Origin: Actinoallomurus sp963799975
Lineage (GTDB): Bacteria; Actinomycetota; Actinomycetes; Streptosporangiales; Streptosporangiaceae
Direction: 5' to 3'
DNA length: 64,000 bases
Assembly: GCA_963799975.1 (NCBI GenBank)
Contig: CAWCZF010000006.1
Span: 4,092,001 to 4,156,000, forward strand
Shown in pieces: positions 17,055 through 24,682 of this stretch. A program made the translations under genes and the position numbers. Position 1 is the first letter of the stretch. Each line of letters begins with the position of its first letter. Below the pieces are notes generated by a model. The model was given only the letters and a program-made list of their open reading frames with translations. It made no database searches and had not been told where the DNA came from.

Positions 17055-20000
17055 CGCGGCCGCGAGTCCTTGCGCGCTCGCGGGAAGACGCGAGACTGAG
17101 GCGCATGATGACGCTCCGGGGCGAGCTGTCGAACCCGCTGTTCCGCAACGCGTACGCCTTGATGATCAACGGTGGTCTCACCGGCGCCCTGGGGCTCGGC
17201 TACTGGCTGCTCGCCGCGCGGATCTATGACCCGGCCGAGGTCGGGCGGCAGTCCGCGCAGAACCAGGCGATGATGTTCCTCGGTGGCCTCACCGCGCTGA
17301 ACTTCATCCTCATCCGGTTCATCCCGGAGATGGGCGCGCGTACGCGGGGGCTCGCGCTGCGGACCTACCTCGCCGGCGCGCTGGCCGCGGCCACGCTCGC
17401 CGCCGGTTTCCTGCTCACGCTGCGCTGGTGGGGCCCCTCGTTCGCCCGTCTCCACGGGTCCTGGCACGGGGTGTTCTTCGTGCTGGCGGTCGTGTCGTGG
17501 AGCCTGTTCACCGCGCAGGACGGCGTGCTCACCGGGCTGCGCCGCGCCACCTGGGTGCTCGGCAAGAACACCGTCTTCGCGTGCCTCAAGATCATGCTCC
17601 TCGTGGCGCTGGCCACCGCGCTGCCCTCGGACGGCATCACGGTGTCGTGGGTGCTGGCGGCGGTCGCGCTGCTCCTGCCGGTCGAACTGCTCGTGCAGCG
17701 GCGGCTCGTCCCCCGCCACGTCGAGGAGACCGCGGGCATGCGGCCGGTCCCGTCCGGCGCGCAGATCGGCCGCTACCTCGCCGGCGACTACACCGGCACG
17801 CTCTTCTACTACGCCCTGTGCAACCTCGTGCCCGTCGTGGTGGCGACGACGCTGTCGGCCAGCGACAACGCGTACTTCTACATGGCCTGGGTGCTCGGCG
17901 CCACCGTGGACGTGCTCGCGGTGAACATGGCGATGTCGCTCACGGTCGAGGGCGCGTTCGACGTGGACGGCCTGGCCGTCGCGTGCCGCTCCGCGCTGCG
18001 CCGGATGGGCCTGATCCTCCTGCCGATCACCGCGGTGATCTTCTTCGGCGCCCGGTACGGCCTGGCGTTCTTCGGCCCCGGGTACGCCGACTACGGCGCG
18101 CCGCTGCTGCGGCTGCTGGCCCTCGCCGCGCTGCCGAAGGCACTGATCGAGGTCTTCATCGGAGTGCTGCGGGTGCAGCGGCGTACGCGCCTGATCGCGT
18201 TGCTCCAGGCGGTGCGCTTCGGCGGCGTCCTCGCCCTCGTACTGGCGCTGACCGGCCACTCCGCGGGCATCACCGGGCCCGGGTACGCGGTGCTGGCGGT
18301 GACCGTTCTGATCGCCGTCGCCGTGCTGCCCGCGCTGTTGCGCGCCGCCAGGCCCGTCCCGGCGGCCGAGCCCGCCGCCGAGGAGGCACCGGCCGAGGAC
18401 GAGGCGGTCGCGCTCCAGCAGCCGGGCCCGCGCGTGAGCATCGTGCGGGACGACACCGGTGAGCCCGCCGTGCCCGTCCCGCCCGCCGAGTCCGCCGGCC
18501 GGCCCGAGCCTGCCCGGGCGGGCCGCCGCCGGTGGGGTGCGGCGCTCGCCTGGGTCCTGTTCCTGGGCGGGCTCGGGCTGTACTGGCTGCCGCTGGGCCA
18601 GGTCGACCTCGCGCGGATGAACGGGTACGGCCTGGTCTCGGTGCTGCCGGTCACGACCCTCGCCGGCGGCGGGCTGCTCGTCGTGGCCTTCATGTTCACG
18701 CTGTGGCTGCGCCGCCCGTACCGCGCGCTGCTGCTGCTGCAACTCGTGGCGATCATCGTGTCGCTGCACGGGCTGGCGCCCGCCCTGGAGCCGTACGCGC
18801 GGCCGCCGACGGCCTGGCAGCACAACGGGTTCGTGGAGTACATCGCGCGTACGGGCGGCGCGGACTACGCGCTGGACGCACGGTTCAGCTGGCCGGGGTT
18901 CTTCGCGCTGTTCGCGTTCGTGACGCGGGTGGCCGGGGTGCACGACCTGGAGCCGATCCTGCACTGGGCGCCGGTGGCGAGCCAACTGCTCTATCTCGCG
19001 CCGATGTACCTCATCCTGCGGGTGATGCGGGCGAACTGGCGTGCCCAGTGGCTGGCGGCGTGGCTGTTCGCCACGGCCGACTGGGTGGGCCAGGACTACT
19101 TCTCCCCGCAGGGCTTCGGTTACCTGCTCTACCTGGTTTTCATCGGCATCCTGCTGAACTGGTTCCGGCCCGCGGCACGGCCCGTCGCGCGGGTCGGCAG
19201 GACCGGGCGGGTGCGCTCGTTCGTCCGCGGCCCGTTCGCCTCGGGCGAGCATCCGGCCGCCGAGATCTCGGCCGGCGAGCGTACGGTCCTGCTGTTCGTG
19301 CTCGTGGTGGTCTTCGCCGTCACGACCGCGAGCCACCAGCTCACCCCGTTCCTGATCCTGTTCGTCTGCGGCGCGCTGGTGCTCGTGCGGCGCAGTACGG
19401 TACGCGGCCTGCCGATCCTGCTCGGCGTCATGGTGGCGGCCTGGGTCAGCTTCATGACCACGGCGTACTGGGCCGGGCACGTGGACGACCTGTTCTCCGG
19501 GGTGGGCGCGCTCCTGTCCAACCTGACGGGCGGCGTCGCGGGGCGGGTCAGCAAGGGCAGCGAGAGCCTCGCGACGGTGCAGACGGGCCGGATTCTGATC
19601 GCCGCCACGGTCATGCTCGTGGCGGCGCTGGGGTTCATGCGGCGGCGGCTGCGGCGCATCGACGACAGGGTCGCGCTGGTGCTGCTGGTGGTGCCGTTCC
19701 TGGCGGCGGGGCTCCAGAGCTACGGCGGCGAGATCGCGCTGCGGGTCTACCTGTTCGTGATCCCGGGCGCGTGCGTCTTCGCGGCGTACCTGTTCTTCCC
19801 CACGACGTTCACGGCCCCGCGCCGTACGCTCGCGGTCCTGACCGCCTCGGTGTGCGGCCTGCTGATCGCCGGCGGTTTCCTGTTCGTACGCTTCGGAAAC
19901 GAGAACTTCGAGCAGGTACGCCCGGGCGACGTGCACGCGTTCGACGCGATCCTCGCCGAGACGCCGAACAACCAGATCAACGTGGTGTGGCTGGCCGACC

Positions 20001-20548
20001 CCGAGGACGATGCCGGATATTTCCCGATGATGCCGTGGGGCGCCACGAAGATGGAGCACTTCGACTACACGGCCGTACGCGCGCCGCTGTCGCCCACGGA
20101 CCTGACCGAGGTGGTCCGGGCGCTGCTGGACCGCCCGGGGAGCTACTTCGTCACGACGCGCGGCAATGAGGCGTACAACCACTACAACTACGGCCTGCCG
20201 GCGTCGTACGGGGGGATGATGCGCGCCGCGCTGGCGGCGTCGCCGCGGCTGCGGCCGGTCGAGGTGAACGACGACGCGGCCGTATACGCACTGCGCAACC
20301 CTCCGCCGGGCGCCTCGCCCCCGCCGCCGCGCGCCCCGCACTTCGGCGTGGGGCACACGACCTGGACGCCGATCGGCCTGTGCGCCATCCCACTGCTGAT
20401 CGTCATCCTCGTGGCACGCGAGGTGCTGCGCATCCGGCTGCGGCCGGGCGAGACGTGGCGTCTCCAGCCGCTGACCGTGTGGTCGACGTTCCTGGTCATC
20501 GTGCTCGCCGTCGTGATCGTCGAGCGTTTCCTGGCCCTGGGAGGGTAG
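17051..20548 (+). CDS. Fused polysaccharide flippase and large polytopic membrane protein
   Basis: 1165 residues from GTG 17051. Residues about 25-435 match the MOP/Wzx flippase pattern, with some 12 membrane helices (NAYALMINGGLTGALGLGYW, then NFILIRFIPEMGARTRGL). A charged, Pro/Glu-rich cytoplasmic linker (about 440-495) leads into a second membrane half with some 12 helices and large loops (DARFSWPGFFALFAFV, ADWVGQDYFSPQGFGYLLYL, NNQINVVWLADPEDD). The second half looks like a GT-C glycosyltransferase or Wzy-type polymerase. The natural reading is one protein that flips lipid-linked units and also polymerises or modifies them. Codon use and GC are continuous across the joint, so it is not an assembly join. 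Confidence 0.85.
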   Translation: MTRPRVLARSREDARLRRMMTLRGELSNPLFRNAYALMINGGLTGALGLGYWLLAARIYDPAEVGRQSAQNQAMMFLGGLTALNFILIRFIPEMGARTRGLALRTYLAGALAAATLAAGFLLTLRWWGPSFARLHGSWHGVFFVLAVVSWSLFTAQDGVLTGLRRATWVLGKNTVFACLKIMLLVALATALPSDGITVSWVLAAVALLLPVELLVQRRLVPRHVEETAGMRPVPSGAQIGRYLAGDYTGTLFYYALCNLVPVVVATTLSASDNAYFYMAWVLGATVDVLAVNMAMSLTVEGAFDVDGLAVACRSALRRMGLILLPITAVIFFGARYGLAFFGPGYADYGAPLLRLLALAALPKALIEVFIGVLRVQRRTRLIALLQAVRFGGVLALVLALTGHSAGITGPGYAVLAVTVLIAVAVLPALLRAARPVPAAEPAAEEAPAEDEAVALQQPGPRVSIVRDDTGEPAVPVPPAESAGRPEPARAGRRRWGAALAWVLFLGGLGLYWLPLGQVDLARMNGYGLVSVLPVTTLAGGGLLVVAFMFTLWLRRPYRALLLLQLVAIIVSLHGLAPALEPYARPPTAWQHNGFVEYIARTGGADYALDARFSWPGFFALFAFVTRVAGVHDLEPILHWAPVASQLLYLAPMYLILRVMRANWRAQWLAAWLFATADWVGQDYFSPQGFGYLLYLVFIGILLNWFRPAARPVARVGRTGRVRSFVRGPFASGEHPAAEISAGERTVLLFVLVVVFAVTTASHQLTPFLILFVCGALVLVRRSTVRGLPILLGVMVAAWVSFMTTAYWAGHVDDLFSGVGALLSNLTGGVAGRVSKGSESLATVQTGRILIAATVMLVAALGFMRRRLRRIDDRVALVLLVVPFLAAGLQSYGGEIALRVYLFVIPGACVFAAYLFFPTTFTAPRRTLAVLTASVCGLLIAGGFLFVRFGNENFEQVRPGDVHAFDAILAETPNNQINVVWLADPEDDAGYFPMMPWGATKMEHFDYTAVRAPLSPTDLTEVVRALLDRPGSYFVTTRGNEAYNHYNYGLPASYGGMMRAALAASPRLRPVEVNDDAAVYALRNPPPGASPPPPRAPHFGVGHTTWTPIGLCAIPLLIVILVAREVLRIRLRPGETWRLQPLTVWSTFLVIVLAVVIVERFLALGG

Positions 20549-20950
20549 ATGCGCGCCATCCTGACGCTGGCCGGCCCGGTGGCCGTGGCCGTGGTCCTGT
20601 CCGCGAGCGCGACCGGCGCGGCGCTGACGCTGGCGGGCCTGCGCTCACCGGTGACGGGCCCGCTGACGCTGGTGTTCGTGCTCTTCACGCCGGCGCTCTG
20701 CGTGGCGCTGCTGCTGCCGCGCCTCGAACCGACGGCGAGGATGATCGTGTCGGTGACGGCGTCGGTGGCACTGGCGGGTTCGATCGCCGAGGTGATGCTG
20801 GTGACGGGAGGCTGGTCGCCGAAGGGCGGCATCGTCGCGACCGCCATCGCCTGTGCCGCGCTGGCCGCGGCCGCGCTGACCCTTCGCCTCCGTGCCCGCC
20901 CCCGCCGTGCTGGCGCGTCCACTCCTGCGGGCCTGAGCTCCGTGGAGTAG
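20549..20950 (+). CDS. Small four-helix membrane protein
   Basis: 133 residues, starting directly after the stop of the flippase fusion. Four hydrophobic helices cover most of it (LAGPVAVAVVLSASATGAAL, LTLVFVLFTPALCVALLLP, IVSVTASVALAGSIAEVMLV, GIVATAIACAALAAAALTL). It has a short Arg-rich cytoplasmic tail. I do not recognise a family. Its position at the end of the operon suggests an accessory part of the polysaccharide machinery. Confidence 0.78.
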   Translation: MRAILTLAGPVAVAVVLSASATGAALTLAGLRSPVTGPLTLVFVLFTPALCVALLLPRLEPTARMIVSVTASVALAGSIAEVMLVTGGWSPKGGIVATAIACAALAAAALTLRLRARPRRAGASTPAGLSSVE

Positions 20951-20980
20951 CCCGAACGCGCCATTGCGGGACGAATCAGC

Positions 20981-21017
20981 CCCAGCGGCCGCCGCCCCCC
21001 GGGTGGCGGCCGCTGGG
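20981..21017 (+). terminator. Terminator of the polysaccharide operon
   Basis: A perfect 13-bp stem (cccagcggccgcc with ggcggccgctggg) and an 11-nt loop, 31 bp past the stop of the last gene. It has no T-run. Confidence 0.75.
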
Positions 21018-21170
21018 CGTCCAGGGCCACAAGCAAGGCATTTACCTTTAAGCGCATCTTCGCGACAGCGACCTATCTTCATCACATGAGTCTCATTGCG
21101 TCCATATCGGTCATTGTGCGCTAGCTCATGCAATAAAAGTCAACATCTCCCATTTCAGGAATTCGCCGCT
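21018..21170. other. AT-richer spacer, no gene seen
   Basis: This stretch between the operon terminator and the first array promoter is clearly poorer in GC than its neighbours. It holds no open frame, tRNA or strong hairpin that I can support. The composition change marks the boundary of the secreted-protein array. Confidence 0.5.
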
Positions 21171-21310
21171 CTTTGTTGTCATCTTACCTTGTGATTATCT
21201 TGCCGAGAAAGGGGCGGGGAATGCTAGAAAGCACGGCACCCTTCCCGGACATTCGGGGAGTGCCGGTTCGTGAGGGCCATCGGGCCATTCCGACAAAAAA
21301 GGAGACCGAC
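21171..21310 (+). promoter_or_regulatory. Array promoter and structured leader, copy 1
   Basis: TTGTTG and TATCTT, 17 bp apart, look like a sigma-70-type promoter with the conserved CTTACC in the spacer. About 100 nt of leader follow: GGGGAATGCTAGAAAGC, a hairpin (ggcac near 21235 pairs with gtgcc near 21259), GTGAGGGCCATCGGGCCATT, and AAGGAGACC before GTG 21311. The same order recurs before four other genes of the array. Confidence 0.7.
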
Positions 21311-21628
21311 GTGCTGAAGAAGACGTGTGCCACTGGCGGGCTCGTTCTCGCCGCCGCCGCTGGCGCTCTGTTCACAAGCTCGCCCGTGTCTGCTCAGGTT
21401 CCCACGTGGGGCGGCGGCTGCTGCGGCTCCCACTTCCGTAGCTTCTCTCGGCACCACAACAGCAACTGGAACGGGAACGAGAACTCGAGCCTGAACCACA
21501 TCAGGCTCCACATCAACAACCGCAACAACAACATCGCCGTCGCACGTACGGGACGTGACCGCGGCGACGACGGCGGCCTCGGCATCGGCGGACTGGGCGG
21601 CCTCGGCGGCGGGGACGACGACGACTAG
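21311..21628 (+). CDS. Secreted Asn-rich array protein, type A, copy 1
   Basis: 105 residues from GTG 21311; GGAG lies 6 bases upstream, and longer upstream starts fall in the leader. Sec signal peptide: LKKTCATGG, a hydrophobic core, then cleavage near SPVSA. The mature protein begins with Trp and a Cys pair (TWGGGCCGSH), a Ser/His-rich turn, then the family core NWNGNENSSLNHIRLHINN and RNNNIAVAR. The core alternates hydrophobic and polar residues, typical of an edge-forming or amyloid-prone beta strand. The tail is Gly/Asp-rich and ends in DDDD. Probably a small cell-surface or aerial-hypha protein. It lacks the GN(V/I) repeats of chaplins, so I do not call it one. Confidence 0.85.
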   Translation: MLKKTCATGGLVLAAAAGALFTSSPVSAQVPTWGGGCCGSHFRSFSRHHNSNWNGNENSSLNHIRLHINNRNNNIAVARTGRDRGDDGGLGIGGLGGLGGGDDDD

Positions 21629-21727
21629 CCCCACCCCGGCGTAAGGACGGCGGACGCCCGCTGCGACCCAGCCGCGTCCACGACTCTCCGCGACAAGCGG
21701 CCGAGTCGCCTGCCGCCCGCACACCTC

Positions 21728-21753
21728 GGCGCCGGGGTGACGACTCCGGCGCC
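21728..21753 (+). terminator. Array hairpin 1 (type A to type B gap)
   Basis: An 8-bp stem ggcgccgg/ccggcgcc with loop ggtgacgact, between copies 1 and 2. Almost the same hairpin and loop recur at 24498. No promoter is visible between it and the next gene, so read-through to copy 2 is likely. Confidence 0.65.
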
Positions 21754-21810
21754 CCTAGCTCGCCACCGCGAGCCCCACAAAAAGCCGATATCGGCAATTA
21801 GGAGGCAGAC

Positions 21811-22185
21811 GTGCTCAAAAGGACGAGCGCCTCTATCGGGCTGGTGATCGCCGCCGCCCTGGGCGCCCCGCTCGCCGGCACGCCCGCGTACGCCCACGCG
21901 ACCATGGCGCAGGGCTGGCACAGCAGCCACCGTCACTACTCCCACCACCGGAACCACAACTGGAACGGCAACCGGCATCACGGCCGGATCTTCATCCGGA
22001 TCTACATCTACAACAAGAACAACAACCACGCGGTCGCCGTCGCGCGCCCGGAACGCCGCGAGGCGCGACCCTCATGGCTCGGCGACGATGACCCGTTCCT
22101 TGGGGTTCCCGGGCAGGGCCTGGCCGGCGGGCAGGGCCTGAACAGCGGCCAGAGCCGGCCCTACCTCACCGTCCCGCTGAGCTGA
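21811..22185 (+). CDS. Secreted His/Asn-rich array protein, type B, copy 2
   Basis: 124 residues from GTG 21811 with AGGAGG about 5 bases upstream. Signal peptide LKRTSASIGLVIAAALGAPL with cleavage near TPAYA. The mature part is His-rich (WHSSHRHYSHHRNHNWNGN), then RIFIRIYIYNKNNNHAVAVA, a run of strictly alternating hydrophobic residues. It shares the NxNWNGN-x-NNN frame of the type A proteins but has Arg/His in place of Glu/Asn, and it lacks the Cys pair. A Gly/Pro tail follows. It has no leader of its own and lies in the shadow of copy 1, so the two are probably co-transcribed. Confidence 0.85.
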   Translation: MLKRTSASIGLVIAAALGAPLAGTPAYAHATMAQGWHSSHRHYSHHRNHNWNGNRHHGRIFIRIYIYNKNNNHAVAVARPERREARPSWLGDDDPFLGVPGQGLAGGQGLNSGQSRPYLTVPLS

Positions 22186-22259
22186 GCCAGGCCAGGGCCA
22201 CATCGGGCGGCCCGATGAGATCGCCCGCTTAAGGAGTCACCGGTCCGCCCCGGACAGCC

Positions 22260-22286
22260 GGGCGCCGGAGTAATACTCCGGCGCCC
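22260..22286 (+). terminator. Array hairpin 2
   Basis: A 13-bp near-perfect palindrome gggcgccggagta/tactccggcgccc followed by tcatattta, 75 bp after the type B gene. It belongs to the GGGCGYCGGAG/CTCCGRCGCCC hairpin family of this array. Confidence 0.8.
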
Positions 22287-22309
22287 TCATATTTAGTGAC
22301 TCGTAGGCT

Positions 22310-22450
22310 CTTTGTGGTCCTCTTACCCGGCGATTGTATTGCCAGGAAAACGTCAGGGAATGCTAGAAAGTGCGGCGCTCCGGAGATACGCAAATAGAGT
22401 GCCGGGCCGCGAGAGCCATCGCGCCATTTCGACAAAGAAGGAGACCGACC
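22310..22450 (+). promoter_or_regulatory. Array promoter and structured leader, copy 3
   Basis: TTGTGG and TGTATT, 17 bp apart, with CTTACC in the spacer. The leader has CAGGGAATGCTAGAAAG, a hairpin with ggcgctc paired to gagtgcc, GAGAGCCATCGCGCCATT and AAGGAGACC before GTG 22451. The hairpin arms differ from copy 1 but still pair. Confidence 0.7.
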
Positions 22451-22726
22451 GTGCTGAAGAAGACGGCCGTCACTGGCGGCCTGCTGCTCACCGCAGCCGC
22501 CGGCGCCCTAGTGACCACCTGCTCGCCCGCGTTCGCCACGCCGACCCACCTGGTCTCGAACCACAACCGTAACTGGAATGGGAGCGAGAACTCGAGCGTC
22601 AACCACATCCGGTTGCACCTGAACAACCGCAACAACAACGTCGCCGTGGCGCGTACGCCGCAGCAGCGTGAGCGTGAGTGGCACTGGACTGGAGGAGCCG
22701 GCACGCAGGCCGGCACGGCCGGCTGA
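22451..22726 (+). CDS. Secreted Asn-rich array protein, type A, copy 3
   Basis: 91 residues from GTG 22451. Signal peptide LKKTAVTGGLLLTAAAGAL with cleavage near SPAFA. The mature chain is short and keeps only the family core: HNRNWNGSENSSVNHIRL, then NNRNNNVAVAR. Unlike copies 1, 4, 5 and 6 it has lost the CC pair; its single Cys lies in the signal peptide. The tail is Arg/Glu then Gly/Thr-rich. A basic, Asn-rich surface protein is the likely product; the role of the core in self-assembly is inferred. Confidence 0.83.
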   Translation: MLKKTAVTGGLLLTAAAGALVTTCSPAFATPTHLVSNHNRNWNGSENSSVNHIRLHLNNRNNNVAVARTPQQREREWHWTGGAGTQAGTAG

Positions 22727-22818
22727 CCTATTCGACCGGCCGGCTACGACCGCTGCCCACCGGCCAGCGGAAACGGCCGCCCGTTCCCCGGTGACATACC
22801 TGGCGAACGGGCGCGGGC

Positions 22819-22850
22819 AAGGGCGTCGGAGCGTCTGCTCCGACGCCCTT
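22819..22850 (+). terminator. Array hairpin 3
   Basis: A 14-bp perfect stem aagggcgtcggagc/gctccgacgccctt with a 4-nt loop, followed by gatattt. The symmetric AA/TT ends would let it work on both strands. Confidence 0.82.
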
Positions 22851-22869
22851 GATATTTCCTGCACGTGCT

Positions 22870-23010
22870 TTTTGTTGGCACCTTACCTATTACGTATGTT
22901 GATGCGATAGGGCCGGGGAATATTACACAGCGAGGCGCTCCCGGTCACACGCGAGAGTGCCCCTTAGTGAGAGCCATCGCGCCAATTCCGAATATCGAAG
23001 GAGACCTATC
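22870..23010 (+). promoter_or_regulatory. Array promoter and structured leader, copy 4
   Basis: TTGTTG and TATGTT, 17 bp apart, with CTTACC in the spacer. The leader has CGGGGAATATTACACAG (the most diverged version of this block), a hairpin ggcgctc/gagtgcc, GTGAGAGCCATCGCGCCAATT and AAGGAGACC before GTG 23011. Confidence 0.68.
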
Positions 23011-23265
23011 GTGCTCAAGCAGATGATCGCGGCCGGCGGTATCCTCGCCGCCGGTATCGCCGGCGCCGCTGTCACCACCGGGACCGCCTCGGCGACCCCG
23101 ACGTGGGGTGGCTGCTGCGGCAGCTCCCACAGCGCCTTCTACCAGTCGCACCGCAACCGGAACTGGAGCGGTAACGAGAACGAGAACCTCAACCACATCC
23201 GGCTGCACCTCAACAACCGCAACAACAACGTCGCGGTCGCGCGCGTCGACCCCGAAACCCGCTGA
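23011..23265 (+). CDS. Secreted Asn-rich array protein, type A, copy 4
   Basis: 84 residues from GTG 23011, the smallest member. Signal peptide LKQMIAAGGILAAGIAGAA with cleavage near TASA. Mature part: TWGGCCGSSHSAF, then NRNWSGNENENLNHIRLHLN and NRNNNVAVAR, ending after only six further residues. It is therefore close to the minimal functional unit of the family: a Cys pair, a Ser/His linker and the Asn-rich beta-strand core. The Cys pair could cross-link neighbouring molecules outside the cell (inference). Confidence 0.84.
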   Translation: MLKQMIAAGGILAAGIAGAAVTTGTASATPTWGGCCGSSHSAFYQSHRNRNWSGNENENLNHIRLHLNNRNNNVAVARVDPETR

Positions 23266-23367
23266 TAGCGGCGCACGGTCCGGCCTGATACACCGGGCCG
23301 TGCGCGCCGCCGGCACTCGGTCGCAAACTTCGTGCGGAAGAAGGCCACCGCTGCTGGGAAACGCGGC

Positions 23368-23400
23368 AAGGGGCGTCGGAGCATGGCTCCGGCGCCCCTT
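23368..23400 (+). terminator. Array hairpin 4
   Basis: A 15-bp stem aaggggcgtcggagc/gctccggcgcccctt (one G-U pair) with a 3-nt loop and AT-rich tail. Same family as the other array hairpins. Confidence 0.82.
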
Positions 23401-23419
23401 AAATTACCGCACCCAGCAT

Positions 23420-23553
23420 CTTTGAGAGTTAACTTACTCAATTACTGTATTGCCGAGAAAGACACAGGGAATGCTTCAAAAAGCGGCGCTCTATACGCCT
23501 GAGCGTCCATCCGTGAGGGCCATCGCGCCATTTCAAAAGCAAGGAGACCCACT
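23420..23553 (+). promoter_or_regulatory. Array promoter and structured leader, copy 5
   Basis: TTGAGA and TGTATT, 18 bp apart, with CTTACT in the spacer. The leader has CAGGGAATGCTTCAAAAAGC, a hairpin ggcgctc/gagcgtcc, GTGAGGGCCATCGCGCCATTT and AAGGAGACC before GTG 23554. Confidence 0.68.
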
Positions 23554-23844
23554 GTGCTCAAGAAGACGTGCGTCGCCAGCGGCATGCTGATCGGCACCGC
23601 CGCCGGCGCCATCCTGACCAGCCTGCCCGCGTTCGCCGCGGCACCGGCGTGGGGTGGTGGCGACTGCTGCAGCAGCAGCCGGTTCGCCCACTTCTCGCAC
23701 AACCGCAGCTGGAACGGCAACGAGAACGAGGGCCTGAACCACATCCGGCTCCACATCCGTAACCGCAACAACAACGTCGCCGTCGCCCGTACCGGTCGCG
23801 GCGAGGACAACGGCGTCCCCGGCGTCGGCGCGCCCGGCGCCTGA
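23554..23844 (+). CDS. Secreted Asn-rich array protein, type A, copy 5
   Basis: 96 residues from GTG 23554. Signal peptide LKKTCVASGMLIGTAAGAI with cleavage near AFAA. Mature part: AWGGGDCCSSSRF, HNRSWNGNENEGLNHIRLHI, RNRNNNVAVAR, then an acidic Gly/Pro tail that ends GVGAPGA. Copy 6 ends in the closely similar GIGAPGAGF, so copies 5 and 6 probably arose by a recent duplication or have exchanged sequence. Confidence 0.85.
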   Translation: MLKKTCVASGMLIGTAAGAILTSLPAFAAAPAWGGGDCCSSSRFAHFSHNRSWNGNENEGLNHIRLHIRNRNNNVAVARTGRGEDNGVPGVGAPGA

Positions 23845-23936
23845 TCGGCTCACGCCAGGATCGGACACCGCCGCGACGCGGCTGGTTCTTAACGCGACTC
23901 AGTTGACGGCCGTTCAGCGCCGCCGAAGTCGCATCG

Positions 23937-23970
23937 AAGGGCGTCAGAGTTATTACTCTGACGCCCTTTT
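23937..23970 (+). terminator. Array hairpin 5
   Basis: A perfect 14-bp stem aagggcgtcagagt/actctgacgccctt with loop tatt, followed by ttatatt. It has the best T-run of the array hairpins. Confidence 0.87.
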
Positions 23971-23991
23971 ATATTGTCGGACCATATCGTT

Positions 23992-24124
23992 TTTGTGCTC
24001 ATGTTACCTAACGATTGTCTTGTCCCGAAAACAGCAGGGAATGCTAGAAAGCGCGACTCCCTCATCGCGGGGATGTCGACTCGTGAGGGCCATCGCGCCA
24101 TTCCGAATATAGAGGAGACCGAAC
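23992..24124 (+). promoter_or_regulatory. Array promoter and structured leader, copy 6
   Basis: TTGTGC and TGTCTT, 17 bp apart, with GTTACC in the spacer. The leader has CAGGGAATGCTAGAAAGC, a hairpin with cgactccc paired to ggggatgtcg, GTGAGGGCCATCGCGCCATT and GAGGAGACC before GTG 24125. The hairpin has a different sequence from copies 3-5 but can still form. Confidence 0.7.
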
Positions 24125-24436
24125 GTGCTCAAGAAGACGTGTGTGGCCGGCGGCATGCTGATCGCCACGGCCGCCGGTGCAATGATCACAAGCCTGCCCG
24201 CGTTCGCCGCGGTCCCCGCCTGGGGTGGTTGCTGCGGCAGCTCGCACAGCAGCTTCTTCCACAACGCGCGGAACCGGAACTGGAACGGCAGCGAGTCGGA
24301 GAACCTGAACCACATCCGGCTCCACCTGAACAACCGGAACAACAACATCGCCGTCGCCCGCACCTCGAAGCAGGAGGAGCAGCAGGAGGAGCACCACCAC
24401 GGCCCCGGGATCGGCGCTCCGGGCGCCGGGTTCTGA
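24125..24436 (+). CDS. Secreted Asn-rich array protein, type A, copy 6
   Basis: 103 residues from GTG 24125. Signal peptide LKKTCVAGGMLIATAAGAM with cleavage near AFAA. Mature part: AWGGCCGSSHSSFFHN, RNRNWNGSESENLNHIRLHL, NNRNNNIAVAR, then a Glu/Gln/His-rich stretch (KQEEQQEEHHHG) and a GIGAPGAGF end. The His cluster could bind metal. It heads the second A-B pair of the array. Confidence 0.85.
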   Translation: MLKKTCVAGGMLIATAAGAMITSLPAFAAVPAWGGCCGSSHSSFFHNARNRNWNGSESENLNHIRLHLNNRNNNIAVARTSKQEEQQEEHHHGPGIGAPGAGF

Positions 24437-24497
24437 CCCAGCCCGACGGCGGGGCCGCCCGCGGCGGCGAGAGCCACCGGGCCGCCCACCTCACACT

Positions 24498-24525
24498 GGG
24501 CGCCGGGGTGACGACTCCGGCGCCC
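24498..24525 (+). terminator. Array hairpin 6 (type A to type B gap)
   Basis: gggcgccgg/ccggcgccc stem with loop ggtgacgact, the same loop as the hairpin at 21728, followed by ttcatt. Both instances sit between a type A gene and a type B gene. Confidence 0.75.
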
Positions 24526-24682
24526 TTCATTCGTGGGACACGCCGCCCACGAGACCAGATGACGCACAGCCGCCCAATGCGGACACCACAAGCACATCGA
24601 TCGGATCCGTGTCGCCTGCCCCGTTCGACGCCTCGAACGAGCGCCCACGAAGCCCGGGCCGATCGGGAATGAGGAGACCGAC

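Noticed and set aside
16967..20356. Leftward ORF of 1129 residues
   Set aside because: Antisense shadow of the flippase fusion, composed almost wholly of Arg, Gly, His, Gln and Asp; no domain visible.
21215..24124. Known riboswitch (ydaO c-di-AMP or GEMM c-di-GMP) in the array leaders
   Set aside because: The conserved blocks do not match the consensus cores of those classes as far as I can recall them; the leader is also rather short for ydaO.
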